NCBI GenBank assembly: GCA_902570785.1
Contig: CACFZK010000006.1
Span: forward strand, 1 to 64,000
DNA length: 64,000 bases
Direction: 5' to 3'
Origin: an uncultured Pelagibacteraceae bacterium
Lineage (GTDB): Bacteria; Pseudomonadota; Alphaproteobacteria; Pelagibacterales; Pelagibacteraceae
The translations under genes and the position numbers were made by a program. Shown here in pieces: positions 18,295-28,666 of the stretch. How positions within the stretch are numbered: position 1 is the stretch's first letter; each line of letters starts with the position of its first letter. The notes beneath the pieces are model-generated. The model worked only from the letters and a program-made list of their open reading frames with translations, was not told the origin of the DNA and did not search any database.

Positions 18295-20214
18295 TTATTT
18301 AATTGGAAGATTATTTAACATTTTTAACTTTTCAACGGCTTTAGTAAATTTAATTGTTTCTTGCTTTTCGGAACCTAGTTTTCTCATTGTAACACTTTTA
18401 TCAGATATTTCTTTCTTTCCACAGATTAAAATAAGAGGAGTTTTTGCTAAAGAGTGTTCTCTAATCTTATAATTTATTTTTTGATTTCTTAAATCCACTT
18501 CGCATTTTATACCTTCTTTAAAGAGGTCTTCAAATATTTTTTTTGCATAATCATTGTGCTCTTCGGCTATAGGTAACACAACCGCTTGTAATGGTGATAG
18601 CCAAAATGGAAGTTTTCCTGCATAATTTTCGATTAAGATTCCAATAAATCTTTCTAGGGATCCAAATAATGCCCTGTGTAACATTACTGGTATTTTCTTT
18701 GTTCCATCTTTATCTACAAAAGTAGCACCAAGTCTTTTTGGTAAATTTAAATCAACCTGAAGCGTTCCACACTGCCAATCACGACCTATAGCATCGCGCA
18801 AAACAAATTCAATTTTTGGTCCATAAAATGCTCCCTCTCCTTTATTAACAGTATACTCCAATTTAGTTTTTTTAATTGCCTCAAGAAGAGCTTTTTCTGA
18901 TTTATCCCAAACAGCATCGTCGCCTACTCTTTTTTCTGGTCTATCTGAGTATTTAAGAAAAACTTTGTTGAAACCCAAATCTTTATAAATATCTAAAATT
19001 AATTTTGTTACTGTAATGCACTCATCTGTTATCTGATCTTCGGTACAAAATATGTGTGCATCATCTTGAGTAAAAGCTCTTACCCTTAACAGGCCATGTA
19101 ATGCACCCGACGGTTCATACCTGTGTACTTTACCAAACTCAGATAATTTCAAAGGAAGATCTCTATAACTTTTTAATCCTTGATTAAAAACTTGCACACA
19201 CCCAGGACAATTCATTGGTTTTACAGCAAAAACTTTTTCATCTGGAGTTTCAGATGTAAACATTAAATCACCAAATTTATCCCAATGCCCTGATTTTTCC
19301 CAAAGAGTTTTGTCTAATAATTCTGGGGTATTAATTTCCTTATATCCGGCATATCTTTGTTTTAATCTCATATACTCAATAAGTCTTTGAAATAAAGTCC
19401 ATCCTTTTTCATGCCAAAAAACTGCGCCAGGACTTTCCTCTCTGAAATGAAATAGATCCATTTCTTTACCTAACTTTCTATGATCTCTTTTTTCTGCTTC
19501 CTCTAATCTGTTCAAATAATCATCTAGCTCTTTTTTTGAGCCCCAACAGGTTCCGTAAATTCTTTGCAGCATCTCATTATTTGAGTCTCCTCTCCAATAT
19601 GCACCAGAAACTTTGGTTAGTTTAAATGCCTTGCCAATTTTTTTAGATGAGATTAAATGAGGACCTCTACATAAATCGTGCCAAGTATCACCATGATGAT
19701 AAACCGATAGCTCCTCTTTTTCTGGGATACTCTCTATAATTTCTGCCTTATATTTTTCTCCCATTTTTTTAAAATGGGCAATTGCTTTGTCCCTTTTCCA
19801 TACCTCTCGTTTTGTTTTAACGTCTTTATCTATTATCTCAGACATTTTTTTCTCAATTTTTTCTAAATCAGCGCTTGTGAATGGTTCTTTTCTTGCAAAG
19901 TCGTAGTAAAAACCATTTTCAATAACAGGACCTATAGTCACTTGTGTGCCAGGAAATAATTCTTGAACTGCCATAGCCATTATGTGTGCTGCATCATGTC
20001 TTATTACATCTAAACCTTCTTTATCTTTTTGGGTAATAATTTTGACTGATGAGTCATTTTGAATTGTATAGCTCAAGTCTTTCAGTTCGCCGTTTACACT
20101 CATTATTAAAGCTTGCTTTATAAGAGATTTACTAATCTTCTCTGCAATCTCAAGTCCATTTGTCTTATTTTTGAAATTAAGTTTTTTTCCGTCAGGTAAA
20201 GTTATATTTGGCAT
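18295..20214 (-). CDS. thrS: Threonyl-tRNA synthetase
   Basis: A 639-residue full-length ThrRS. It has a TGS domain (MPNITLPDGKKLNF onward), the editing domain with HDAAHIMAMAV near residue 74 and the zinc-type DLCRGPHL near 181, the class II catalytic core (MNCPGCVQVF near 335; RVRAFTQDDAHIFC near 380), and the C-terminal anticodon domain from about residue 535. It charges tRNA-Thr and removes Ser. It is placed directly before infC (0-nt spacing) and directly after a glycosyltransferase. Confidence 0.97.
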   Translation of the reverse strand: MPNITLPDGKKLNFKNKTNGLEIAEKISKSLIKQALIMSVNGELKDLSYTIQNDSSVKIITQKDKEGLDVIRHDAAHIMAMAVQELFPGTQVTIGPVIENGFYYDFARKEPFTSADLEKIEKKMSEIIDKDVKTKREVWKRDKAIAHFKKMGEKYKAEIIESIPEKEELSVYHHGDTWHDLCRGPHLISSKKIGKAFKLTKVSGAYWRGDSNNEMLQRIYGTCWGSKKELDDYLNRLEEAEKRDHRKLGKEMDLFHFREESPGAVFWHEKGWTLFQRLIEYMRLKQRYAGYKEINTPELLDKTLWEKSGHWDKFGDLMFTSETPDEKVFAVKPMNCPGCVQVFNQGLKSYRDLPLKLSEFGKVHRYEPSGALHGLLRVRAFTQDDAHIFCTEDQITDECITVTKLILDIYKDLGFNKVFLKYSDRPEKRVGDDAVWDKSEKALLEAIKKTKLEYTVNKGEGAFYGPKIEFVLRDAIGRDWQCGTLQVDLNLPKRLGATFVDKDGTKKIPVMLHRALFGSLERFIGILIENYAGKLPFWLSPLQAVVLPIAEEHNDYAKKIFEDLFKEGIKCEVDLRNQKINYKIREHSLAKTPLILICGKKEISDKSVTMRKLGSEKQETIKFTKAVEKLKMLNNLPIK

Positions 20215-21363
20215 TTATTTTATTAATTTTTTGTATTCTATAAATGTTGAATTACACATTTGTTCTACGTCAAATTTCTTTAATATATTTTTCCTACCTT
20301 CATTTCCAATTGATTGCAACTTGTCTTTATCCATTTCCATTAATTTATTTAAATTTTCTGCAAGAGCCTCGGGTTTTTCATTCTCAAATAAGAAGCCAGA
20401 TTTGCCATTAATTATTGTCTCTTTCGAACCCCCATGATCACTGGCTAATATTGGTCTTCTCATTGCTTGCGCCTCTACAGATATTCTTCCAAAAGCTTCT
20501 GGCTCAATTGAAGAAGATACTACTACATCTGAAATATAATAGGCAACAGGCATTTCTTTTGCATGCTGTAAAAAGAATATATTATTTTTTAAATTATATT
20601 TTTCAATCATAGATATTAATTTCTTGAAATAAACTGTTCTACCTTGATGAGATCCCAGAATTATAGCTTGGAAATTTTCTTTTCCATGTTTTGTCTTTAA
20701 CAACTTTAATGACTCAATAAACATTTCTTGCCCTTTCCATCTTGTAAGTCTTCCAGGTAATAAAATTTTAAACTTTTCAGTATTAAAATTTACTAAAGAT
20801 TTAAAACTTTTGACTTTTTCATTTGTTATATTTGAATTATCAAAATATTCTGTATTGATGCCTCTAAAAATAACTAATAATCTTTTTTGAGATGTAATTA
20901 ATTTTCCATAATTTTTATGAATATGATTAAAAACAAAATTTGATCCAGCTATAATTAAATTGGATCTAACCATAACTGAGTTATAAAATTTTTTAACTTT
21001 ATTTGAAAAATTATATACCCCGTGAAATGTGGTTACAAACTTAGCTCTTGTTATTAAACAAGAAAGAAAGCAAGACCAAGCAGGTGCTCTACTTCTGGCA
21101 TGCACTATATCGATTCTTAAAAAAATTATAATTAAAGAGATAAAAATGGTGTTAATTAGTATCATTAAAGGATTCTTTGATTGAACTGGAAGTCTAAAAA
21201 CTCTCACCTTCTCTTTTCGAATGAATTTCAATAGTGGTCCACCGCTTGTTATAATATATGATTTACAATTTTTTTCTGCAAGATAGTGAGCAATATCATA
21301 ACAACCAGTTTCTGCGCCGCCATATCCTAATTTTGGAATAACTTGCAATACTTTAAAACTCAT
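20215..21363 (-). CDS. Glycosyltransferase family 4 (group 1)
   Basis: A 382-residue GT-B enzyme. The N-terminal acceptor half has IPKLGYGGAETGCYDIAHYL, a common opening of this family. The donor half has LLPGRLTRWKGQEMFIESL near residue 200 and SSIEPEAFGRISVEAQAM with the E-x7-E type pattern near 285. It is predicted to be cytoplasmic and to build a cell-surface or lipid-linked glycan of unknown structure. It overlaps galE upstream by 4 nt and abuts thrS downstream, so sugar and translation genes share a transcript. Confidence 0.83.
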   Translation of the reverse strand: MSFKVLQVIPKLGYGGAETGCYDIAHYLAEKNCKSYIITSGGPLLKFIRKEKVRVFRLPVQSKNPLMILINTIFISLIIIFLRIDIVHARSRAPAWSCFLSCLITRAKFVTTFHGVYNFSNKVKKFYNSVMVRSNLIIAGSNFVFNHIHKNYGKLITSQKRLLVIFRGINTEYFDNSNITNEKVKSFKSLVNFNTEKFKILLPGRLTRWKGQEMFIESLKLLKTKHGKENFQAIILGSHQGRTVYFKKLISMIEKYNLKNNIFFLQHAKEMPVAYYISDVVVSSSIEPEAFGRISVEAQAMRRPILASDHGGSKETIINGKSGFLFENEKPEALAENLNKLMEMDKDKLQSIGNEGRKNILKKFDVEQMCNSTFIEYKKLIK

Positions 21364-22328
21364 AAGTTATTTTTTTCCCAGTTCAAAGCTGAACTTAAAA
21401 TAATATTTAAATTATTAAATCTCGGTTTCCAATTAAATTTTTTTTTGAATTTATCACTATTTGCAACTGAAACTGCGATATCTTTTGGTCTTCGCGGTCC
21501 AATTTCTACTTGCAACTTATTTTTAACAATATTTTCCATTTCTGTAATTACCTCTTTCACTGAATATCCACTACCATAACCACAGTTAAAAATATTTGAA
21601 GATGAACTTTTTAAAAGATTATTTGCAGCCAACACATGCATATCAGCTATATCCGTGACGTGTATAAAGTCCCTTATAGCTGTACCATCTTTTGTTATAT
21701 AATCATTTCCATTAATTATAATTTTCTCTCTTTTATTAGCAGCTACTTCACAAAGAACTTTAATTAGATTTGTCGATGACTTGGCTATAAGTCCAGATCT
21801 TTTACCTTTATCTGCTCCTGCTACATTAAAATATCTTAAAATTGTATAATCAATTTTATCTTTTTTTGAAATTAAAAAATTTTCTATTTGATATTTTGTG
21901 TTTGCGTAAGGGTTAATTGGTTTTAACTCACTTTCTTCTGTTAAGTTGCTAGAGTCATTATTTCCATAAACTCCAGCACTTGAAGAAAAAATAATTTTTT
22001 TTAAATTATTTTCAATACATAATGAAAAAAATATTTTTGATTTTTCAAAGTTGTGAAGCTTGTATTTTTCAGGATATTTAACCGACTCGTCTACTCTTGT
22101 GAGACCTGCAAAATGCATAACTATATCAAATTTATTTTCTTTAAGAATTTTTTGCATTGAACTTTCGTCAGCAATATCAACGTCATAATGTTTTGCTTTT
22201 TTGGGTATTAATGACTTACTACCAGTTATCAGGTTGTCAATTACTATTACTGAGTGACCTTTATCAATCAAAGATAATGTAGTGTGGCTTCCTATATAAC
22301 CTGCACCACCAGTTAAGAGAATGTTCAT
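21360..22328 (-). CDS. galE: UDP-glucose 4-epimerase
   Basis: A 322-residue extended short-chain dehydrogenase/reductase. NAD binding is shown by GGAGYIGSHTTLSLIDKG at the N-terminus. The catalytic Ser is in SSSAGVYGN near residue 120, and Tyr/Lys are in NPYANTKYQIE near 146. RDFIHVTDIADMHV and GYGSGYSVKEV are also GalE-typical. It interconverts UDP-glucose and UDP-galactose, supplying precursors for the neighbouring glycosyltransferases. Specificity for the N-acetylated sugars cannot be excluded. It is divergent from the hydrolase at 22402 with 73 nt between. Confidence 0.9.
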   Translation of the reverse strand: MNILLTGGAGYIGSHTTLSLIDKGHSVIVIDNLITGSKSLIPKKAKHYDVDIADESSMQKILKENKFDIVMHFAGLTRVDESVKYPEKYKLHNFEKSKIFFSLCIENNLKKIIFSSSAGVYGNNDSSNLTEESELKPINPYANTKYQIENFLISKKDKIDYTILRYFNVAGADKGKRSGLIAKSSTNLIKVLCEVAANKREKIIINGNDYITKDGTAIRDFIHVTDIADMHVLAANNLLKSSSSNIFNCGYGSGYSVKEVITEMENIVKNKLQVEIGPRRPKDIAVSVANSDKFKKKFNWKPRFNNLNIILSSALNWEKNNL

Positions 22329-22401
22329 ATAGATGAATTTAACATTTATTTAAATCAAATCACAAAATAATATATTATCAGTTTAGTTATATTTAATTTA
22401 T

Positions 22402-23178
22402 ATGAAAAAATTTAGATACCTAAAAATATCGAGAACAAAAAAACTTAGATATTTAGTCAATTATTACCAAAAAAAACTATATGTAATTTTTTTACCTGGC
22501 TTTATGTCAGATATTGGTGGTGAAAAACCCACAGCATTTTTTAAATATGCAAAAAAAAATAACTTAGGATTTTTAGCAATAGAATATTCTGGACATGGCA
22601 AATCATCTGGGGAGTTTACCAAAGGAAATATAAGTGAATGGTCGAAAGATGTTAAAAACTCAATTAAAAAAATTGTAAAAAAAAATAGCTTTATTTTAAT
22701 TGGATCAAGTATGGGTGCTTGGATTTCATTAAATCAATTTAAATATTTTAAAAATCAAATTAAGGGTTTTATAGGTATCGGTTCCGCCCCAGAATTTTTA
22801 GAAAGACTTATGTGGAAAAAATTCCCGAAAAAAATCAAGCATGAAATAATCTCAAAAGGTATAAGTATAATTAAGCATGGTGATCCAAATAATAAAAAAA
22901 AACAATATGAATATCCTGTAACTTATCAATTGATAAAAGATGGAAGAAAAAATAAAGTTTTATCAAAAAAAATAGCTCTTAGAATAAATGTAACTATGCT
23001 CCATGGCCAAAAGGATGAAGCAGTTCCTGTCTCTTTTTCAAGAAAAGTTTTAACATTGTTTACAAAAGCTAAAAAAAGAATTGTAGTTATAAAAAATGGA
23101 GATCATAGTCTCTCTAACAAAAAAAATCTTAAAAGAATTACCTTTGAATTAGATAAATTTGTTAAAAATATTTTTTAA
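22402..23178 (+). CDS. Alpha/beta hydrolase
   Basis: A 258-residue serine hydrolase. The nucleophile elbow is LIGSSMGAW near residue 110, the acid is in HGQKDEAVPV near 202 and the histidine is in NGDHSLSN near 236. An early oxyanion segment, FLPGFMSD, is followed by EYSGHGKS. The closest family I can name is the ABHD10-like or acyl-protein thioesterase-like group; the substrate is unknown. It is a lysine-rich, single gene. The 3' end overlaps the convergent epimerase by 17 nt, inside both coding regions. Confidence 0.8.
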   Translation: MKKFRYLKISRTKKLRYLVNYYQKKLYVIFLPGFMSDIGGEKPTAFFKYAKKNNLGFLAIEYSGHGKSSGEFTKGNISEWSKDVKNSIKKIVKKNSFILIGSSMGAWISLNQFKYFKNQIKGFIGIGSAPEFLERLMWKKFPKKIKHEIISKGISIIKHGDPNNKKKQYEYPVTYQLIKDGRKNKVLSKKIALRINVTMLHGQKDEAVPVSFSRKVLTLFTKAKKRIVVIKNGDHSLSNKKNLKRITFELDKFVKNIF

Positions 23179-24160
23179 GGATAGAGTTGTTATCCAACAT
23201 CCAAAAATATAGGTCTGCAACAACTTTTTTTAAGTTTCTTCTAGGTTCCCACTTATAAATTTTTTTTACATAATTTAAATCTGAAATAAAATATGGTACA
23301 TCATAAGATGAAGTTTTTTTTATTCTTCCAATTTTAATTTTATTTCTTGTTATATCTTGTGAAAGTTTAGTAAGTTGTAAAAGATTAATTGAGTTTTTCT
23401 TCCCACCACCAACATTAAAAAGTTTGTTGTTTATTTTTTTTATACTCTGAATTTGTAGTAAAACTAATTCACAAAGATCCTCTATATGGAGCACATCGCG
23501 CACTTGTTTTCCAGTACCACCAAAACCAATATAGTTAAGTTTTAAATTGTTAAGATGTCTCCATAACCATAGACTTACAAAACCTTGCTCCTCTTTGCCA
23601 AATTGCCAAGGGCCAGATACTAAAGCAACTCTATTAATTAAGTATTTTATTTTATGTAAATAAGCATATTCCTTTATCAATAATTCTGAACTAAGTTTTG
23701 TAAATCCATAAATAGACTTTGGATTATTTATATTAAAGCTTTCGTTAATTGTTCCCCTTTTTTTTAATTTGTACAAATTCTCAATGGAGTAAACTCTTGA
23801 ACTTGATAGATATATAATATTTGAATTATCCTTAGCACATTTCTTTAAAATATTAAAAGTCCCTAATAAATTAGAATTGAATACTTCTTCTATTTTTTTT
23901 CTAGATGCTTCAATAGCTGGTTCTGCAGCGCAATGTATTATTAAATCAAATTTTTTTAATTTTTTTATACTACTAGATTTAGAAATATCTATTTTAATGT
24001 TAGGAATTTTATTTTCCGTGATTCTCTTTTTATTTAAAGTTGAGCCTTTCCTAGATAAATTATCAATACTAGTAATTTGTGCTGCTTTAATTTTTTCTTT
24101 TAAAAAAATAGCAAGACTTGAGCCTATAAACCCACAACCACCCGTAATCAGAATTTTCAT
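23162..24160 (-). CDS. NAD-dependent sugar epimerase/dehydratase (RfbE-like)
   Basis: A 332-residue extended SDR enzyme. It has the NAD loop GGCGFIGSSLAIFL, the catalytic region SSSRVYS near residue 119 with YGFTKLSSE (Tyr and Lys) near 150, and KQVRDVLHIEDLCEL near 218. The opening and IDNLSRKGS resemble CDP-paratose 2-epimerases (RfbE), enzymes of nucleotide-sugar interconversion for O-antigen. The exact sugar is not assignable. It shares that resemblance with the protein at 31164-32210. It ends head-on into the hydrolase gene (17-nt overlap) and starts 6 nt after gltB. Confidence 0.8.
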   Translation of the reverse strand: MKILITGGCGFIGSSLAIFLKEKIKAAQITSIDNLSRKGSTLNKKRITENKIPNIKIDISKSSSIKKLKKFDLIIHCAAEPAIEASRKKIEEVFNSNLLGTFNILKKCAKDNSNIIYLSSSRVYSIENLYKLKKRGTINESFNINNPKSIYGFTKLSSELLIKEYAYLHKIKYLINRVALVSGPWQFGKEEQGFVSLWLWRHLNNLKLNYIGFGGTGKQVRDVLHIEDLCELVLLQIQSIKKINNKLFNVGGGKKNSINLLQLTKLSQDITRNKIKIGRIKKTSSYDVPYFISDLNYVKKIYKWEPRRNLKKVVADLYFWMLDNNSILKKYF

Positions 24161-24166
24161 TTAATG

Positions 24167-27100
24167 TTATCCGGTCTCTAAAATATTCTTCTTTAGAGTA
24201 ATTGGATTTTTTAGTTTATTCAACATTTCTATTGGACAAACTTGTTTGAAATTTACAACTTCGTCAGAAAAGTTTTGTAAAATTTGTTTGGATACTTCAG
24301 ATTGAGTCTCTGAATTATATTCTTCCAAAACGGTTTTTAACCTTTCTTTCCAATATTTAGTTTCTGGTTTTTGCCAAACAACACTTGCAGAATTTACATA
24401 GTTCTCAAAAATATTTTCTGGGTCATAAACAAATGCCATTCCTCCTGTCATTCCAGCAGCAAAATTGTCTCCTACTCTGCCCAAGATGTAAACTTCACCT
24501 CCGGTCATATACTCACAGCCATTTGCGTCACAACCCTCAATTACTGAAATAGCGCCTGAATTTCTGACTGCAAATCTTTCCCCAGCTTTACCTGCTGCAA
24601 ATAATTTTCCTGACGTCGCTCCATACAAAACTGTATTACCAATAATTGTATTTTCATTTGATTTAAAATTATTTTCTTTTGAGGGCACTACTACAATTTT
24701 TCCACCAGATAATCCTTTTGCTACATAATCGTTTGTATCACCAAACAACTTAATTTTAATACTTTTGCATAAAAAAGCTCCTAAGGATTGGCCTGCGGAA
24801 CCTTCTAAAGAAATATTTAATGCTTCACTTGTAAAATTTTCTCCAAACTTTTTAAAAATGTAATGGGATAATTTTGTTCCAATTGCCCTATCTGTATTTT
24901 TTGCAACTGCATTCAAAGTCATTTTTTTATTTTGTTTTAATTCATCCTTAATTTGGTTCCATACTTTCTCATCAACATTATTATCAGGCACATAGTTTAT
25001 TAAATTGCTCTCTGAATATCTTGCATTGTCTCCTGGGTCGGTTTTTACCAACAAAGGATTTAAATCTAAATCATCAAGGTTAGGTGATCCTCTACTGACC
25101 TGATGAAGTAAATCTGTTCTTCCAATAACATCTTTTAAAGACCTAAATCCTAAAGAAGCTAAAATTTCTCTTACTTCCTTAGCAACAAAAGTAAAAAAAT
25201 TGACAACTTTTTCTGGTGTTCCTGTAAATTTCGCTCTAAGTTTTTCATCTTGCGAGCAAACTCCAACAGGACATGTATTTGAATGACATTGTCTAACCAT
25301 TATACATCCCATAGCGATAAGTGATGATGTTCCCATACCAAATTCTTCTGCACCCATCATTGCTGCCATCACAACATCTCTACCAGTTTTTATTCCGCCA
25401 TCAGTTCTTAAAGTGACCTTATGTCGAAGTTGATTAAGAGTAAGAATTTGATTAGCTTCTGTTAATCCCATTTCCCAAGGAACGCCAGCATACTTAACAC
25501 TTGTTTGGGGGCTTGCACCTGTTCCGCCAGAATGCCCAGAGATTAAAATTATATCCGCCTTAGCTTTTGCAACCCCAGCTGCGATAGTTCCTATACCTGT
25601 TGAAGCAACTAATTTAACTCCAACTCTAGCTTTTGGATTTACTTGTTTTAAATCATAAATTAATTGAGCCAAATCTTCTATAGAATAAATATCATGATGT
25701 GGTGGAGGAGAAATCAAAGTTACTCCAGGAGTAGAATGACGTAGTCTTGCAATTTCTTTTGTAACCTTAAACCCAGGTAACTGTCCACCTTCTCCAGGTT
25801 TTGCACCTTGTGCAATTTTTATTTCAATCTCTTTACAATTGTTTAGGTATTTAACAGTAACTCCAAATCTTGCTGATGCTACTTGTTTTACTTTAGAATT
25901 TGCAGAGTCTCCGTTTTCTAAAACTTTAAATCTTTTTTCATCCTCACCACCTTCACCACTGCATGATGCACCTTTTATTCTATTCATTCCTATTGCTAGA
26001 GTTTCATGTGCCTCGGATGAAAGAGCGCCATGGGACATACTTCCACTTCCAAACCTTGGTGTAATCTTTTCAATAGGCTCTACTTCATCAATATTTATAG
26101 ACTTATTTGAACTTCTGAATTCTAAAAGATCTCTTAAATTTGTTGGGTTAAGTTTATGGATTCCATCAGTATATTTTTTAAAGAGATCATATGAATTTTT
26201 ACCAACAGAGTGTTGAAGCAAATGAATAAGATTTCCTTGAAATTGATGATCCTCACCAGTTTTTCTGTATTTATAAAGTCCACCAATTGGGAGTACTACG
26301 ACATTTTTCTGATGAGCTTTGGAATGTAATTCTTTTATTTTTTTCTCAATTCCTGAAACTCCGATTCCTGATATTCTAGATACCATGCCAGGAAAGTAAT
26401 CTGCGACTAATCCCCGACTTAAACCAACAGCTTCAAAATTGCATCCACCTCTATAAGAACTTAATACAGATATTCCCATTTTAGACATTATTTTTAATAG
26501 TCCGGCATTTATAGATCTTTTAAATCTGAGCACACAGGATTCAAAATCTAATTTGCCAAATAATTTTTTATCAAATCTCTGGCGAATACTATCAATTGCT
26601 AAATAAGGGTTAATTGTGGTTGCGCCAACCCCAATAAGAACTGCGAAAGAATGAGTATCCATTGCCTCAGAAGTTTCAACATTGATAGAGGCGTAACCTC
26701 TAATACAAAGTTTGACTAAATTTGAATGCACCGCACCAACTGCTAAAATCATTGGTACAACAGCTCTTTCCTCTGAAATATTCCTGTCAGAAAGAATTAA
26801 GTGATTTGCACCTTCTCTAACTGCCACTTCCGCTTCAACTCTAATTTTTTCAATTCTTTCTTTTAAACCTTCATTTAAATTAAAAGTACAATCTATAGCT
26901 CTAACTTTTTCAGAAAATATTGATTTAAATTTTTTTAATTGCGAATTGCTAAGTATTGGGCTGTCAAGAACATATATATTTTCTTTTGTTAAATTTTCAA
27001 AGTCTAAGATGTTTCCTAGATTTCCAAATCTTGTTTTCAAACTCATCACATTATTTTCTCTCAAGGAGTCGATGGGCGGATTTGTAACTTGACTAAAATT

Positions 27101-28666
27101 TTGTCTAAAATAATGTGAAATCGGTCGGTAATGATTTGATAGCACTGCAACAGGTGTATCATCACCCATTGAACCTGTTGCTTCTTTGGCATCTTCGACC
27201 ATTGGATGCAGTATTAACTCTAAATCTTCAATACTGTATCCCGAAAGGTATTGTCTTCTTCGCAAATCTTCCTCTGAAAAATTGGCAAATTCTTTTTCTG
27301 TTGTTATTTTTTTGTCTAAATGAACTATTTGTTTATTAAATTGTTTATAATCTTTTGATAAATAGTCTTTAATTTCTTTATCTTTGTAAATCTTACCTTT
27401 CTTTAAATTAACAGCAATTAATTGGCCTGGACCTAGTCTTCCTTTCTCTATTATTTTTTTTTCAGGAATTTCTACCATTCCTGTTTCTGATCCTGCGCAG
27501 AATATCTTATCGGTAGTAATTGAATATCTTAGTGGTCTTAATCCATTTCTATCTGTTGCAGCGATAGCCCATTTACTATCTGAAGCACAGATTGCAGCGG
27601 GACCATCCCAGGGCTCAATTGTGCTGTTGAGAACATCAAAAAGTTGTTGATGAGATTTTGGTAAAATTTTATTTCTTTTTGACCATGCGTCTGGCATCAT
27701 CATAAGTTTAATTAGTGGAACCGTTTTTCCAGAATGAATTAATAATTCAAAAACATTATCTAATGCAGCTGAGTCAGAGTTTCCAGGAGTAATAACTGGT
27801 TTAAGATCTTCTACATTCTTAAATAATTTACTCGACATATCTTGTTCATGAATTTTCATCCAATTTACATTTCCTTTAAGGGTATTGATTTCTCCATTAT
27901 GTGCTAAACATCTGAATGGCTGAGCTAATTTCCAACTAGGAAAAGTATTTGTTGAAAATCTTTGGTGAAAAATAGCGTATCTTGAAATAAATCTTTTATC
28001 GTTAAGATCAGGGTAAAAATCAGATAAGGCTTCTGCTAAAAACATTCCTTTATAAATAATAGAACGAGAGCTTAATGAACAAATATAGAGATCGTTTATT
28101 TGTTGGCCTCTTGTAATTTTTAATATTTTTTTTCTAGATTCATAAAGCAATCTCTCAAGATCATCTCTCTCCATCAGTTTATTGCTCTTAAAAATTACCT
28201 GAGTAATTTCAGGTCTATTTGAGTCTGCTGTTTGGCCAAGAACAGCTGGATTTACTGGGACTTGTCTCCAGCCATAGATATAAAAATCGTTTTCTATTAA
28301 AACTTGCTCAATAATTGTTTTAGATTTTTCTTGTTCTGAATACTCAGTTCTCGGCAAAAAAATCATACCAACACATATTTGATTTTCACCTTCATGAGTA
28401 TGACCTGTATCTTTTATTTTTTCCAAAAAAAATTCTTTTGGTATTTCAATACAAATACCTGCGCCATCACCGGATTTGCCATCAGCATCGACTGCACCTC
28501 TATGCCAAACTGCTTTGAGAGACTGAATTCCATATTCTACAACCTCCCTCTTTTTTTTTGCATCAAGTGAAGTTATTAGACCAACCCCACAAGCATCATG
28601 CTCAAATGATGGGTCATAAGAGTGATTTTCTTCTAAGAGTTTTTTATTTTCTTTATATAATTTCAA
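24167..28666 (-). CDS. gltB: Glutamate synthase large subunit
   Basis: A 1499-residue enzyme converting glutamine and 2-oxoglutarate to two glutamates. The N-terminal glutaminase domain uses the Cys in HDACGVGLI (near residue 26), which becomes N-terminal after removal of a short propeptide. The FMN domain lies centrally (GEGGEDEKRF, GVKLVASTGIGTIAAGVAKA) with the 3Fe-4S cysteines in RQCHSNTCPVGVC. The C-terminal GXGXG beta-helix has GGKIVVVPS and GGMAFVYD. Its ATG overlaps the gltD stop by 4 nt. It supports nitrogen assimilation together with glutamine synthetase, which is not here. Confidence 0.97.
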   Translation of the reverse strand: MKLYKENKKLLEENHSYDPSFEHDACGVGLITSLDAKKKREVVEYGIQSLKAVWHRGAVDADGKSGDGAGICIEIPKEFFLEKIKDTGHTHEGENQICVGMIFLPRTEYSEQEKSKTIIEQVLIENDFYIYGWRQVPVNPAVLGQTADSNRPEITQVIFKSNKLMERDDLERLLYESRKKILKITRGQQINDLYICSLSSRSIIYKGMFLAEALSDFYPDLNDKRFISRYAIFHQRFSTNTFPSWKLAQPFRCLAHNGEINTLKGNVNWMKIHEQDMSSKLFKNVEDLKPVITPGNSDSAALDNVFELLIHSGKTVPLIKLMMMPDAWSKRNKILPKSHQQLFDVLNSTIEPWDGPAAICASDSKWAIAATDRNGLRPLRYSITTDKIFCAGSETGMVEIPEKKIIEKGRLGPGQLIAVNLKKGKIYKDKEIKDYLSKDYKQFNKQIVHLDKKITTEKEFANFSEEDLRRRQYLSGYSIEDLELILHPMVEDAKEATGSMGDDTPVAVLSNHYRPISHYFRQNFSQVTNPPIDSLRENNVMSLKTRFGNLGNILDFENLTKENIYVLDSPILSNSQLKKFKSIFSEKVRAIDCTFNLNEGLKERIEKIRVEAEVAVREGANHLILSDRNISEERAVVPMILAVGAVHSNLVKLCIRGYASINVETSEAMDTHSFAVLIGVGATTINPYLAIDSIRQRFDKKLFGKLDFESCVLRFKRSINAGLLKIMSKMGISVLSSYRGGCNFEAVGLSRGLVADYFPGMVSRISGIGVSGIEKKIKELHSKAHQKNVVVLPIGGLYKYRKTGEDHQFQGNLIHLLQHSVGKNSYDLFKKYTDGIHKLNPTNLRDLLEFRSSNKSINIDEVEPIEKITPRFGSGSMSHGALSSEAHETLAIGMNRIKGASCSGEGGEDEKRFKVLENGDSANSKVKQVASARFGVTVKYLNNCKEIEIKIAQGAKPGEGGQLPGFKVTKEIARLRHSTPGVTLISPPPHHDIYSIEDLAQLIYDLKQVNPKARVGVKLVASTGIGTIAAGVAKAKADIILISGHSGGTGASPQTSVKYAGVPWEMGLTEANQILTLNQLRHKVTLRTDGGIKTGRDVVMAAMMGAEEFGMGTSSLIAMGCIMVRQCHSNTCPVGVCSQDEKLRAKFTGTPEKVVNFFTFVAKEVREILASLGFRSLKDVIGRTDLLHQVSRGSPNLDDLDLNPLLVKTDPGDNARYSESNLINYVPDNNVDEKVWNQIKDELKQNKKMTLNAVAKNTDRAIGTKLSHYIFKKFGENFTSEALNISLEGSAGQSLGAFLCKSIKIKLFGDTNDYVAKGLSGGKIVVVPSKENNFKSNENTIIGNTVLYGATSGKLFAAGKAGERFAVRNSGAISVIEGCDANGCEYMTGGEVYILGRVGDNFAAGMTGGMAFVYDPENIFENYVNSASVVWQKPETKYWKERLKTVLEEYNSETQSEVSKQILQNFSDEVVNFKQVCPIEMLNKLKNPITLKKNILETG

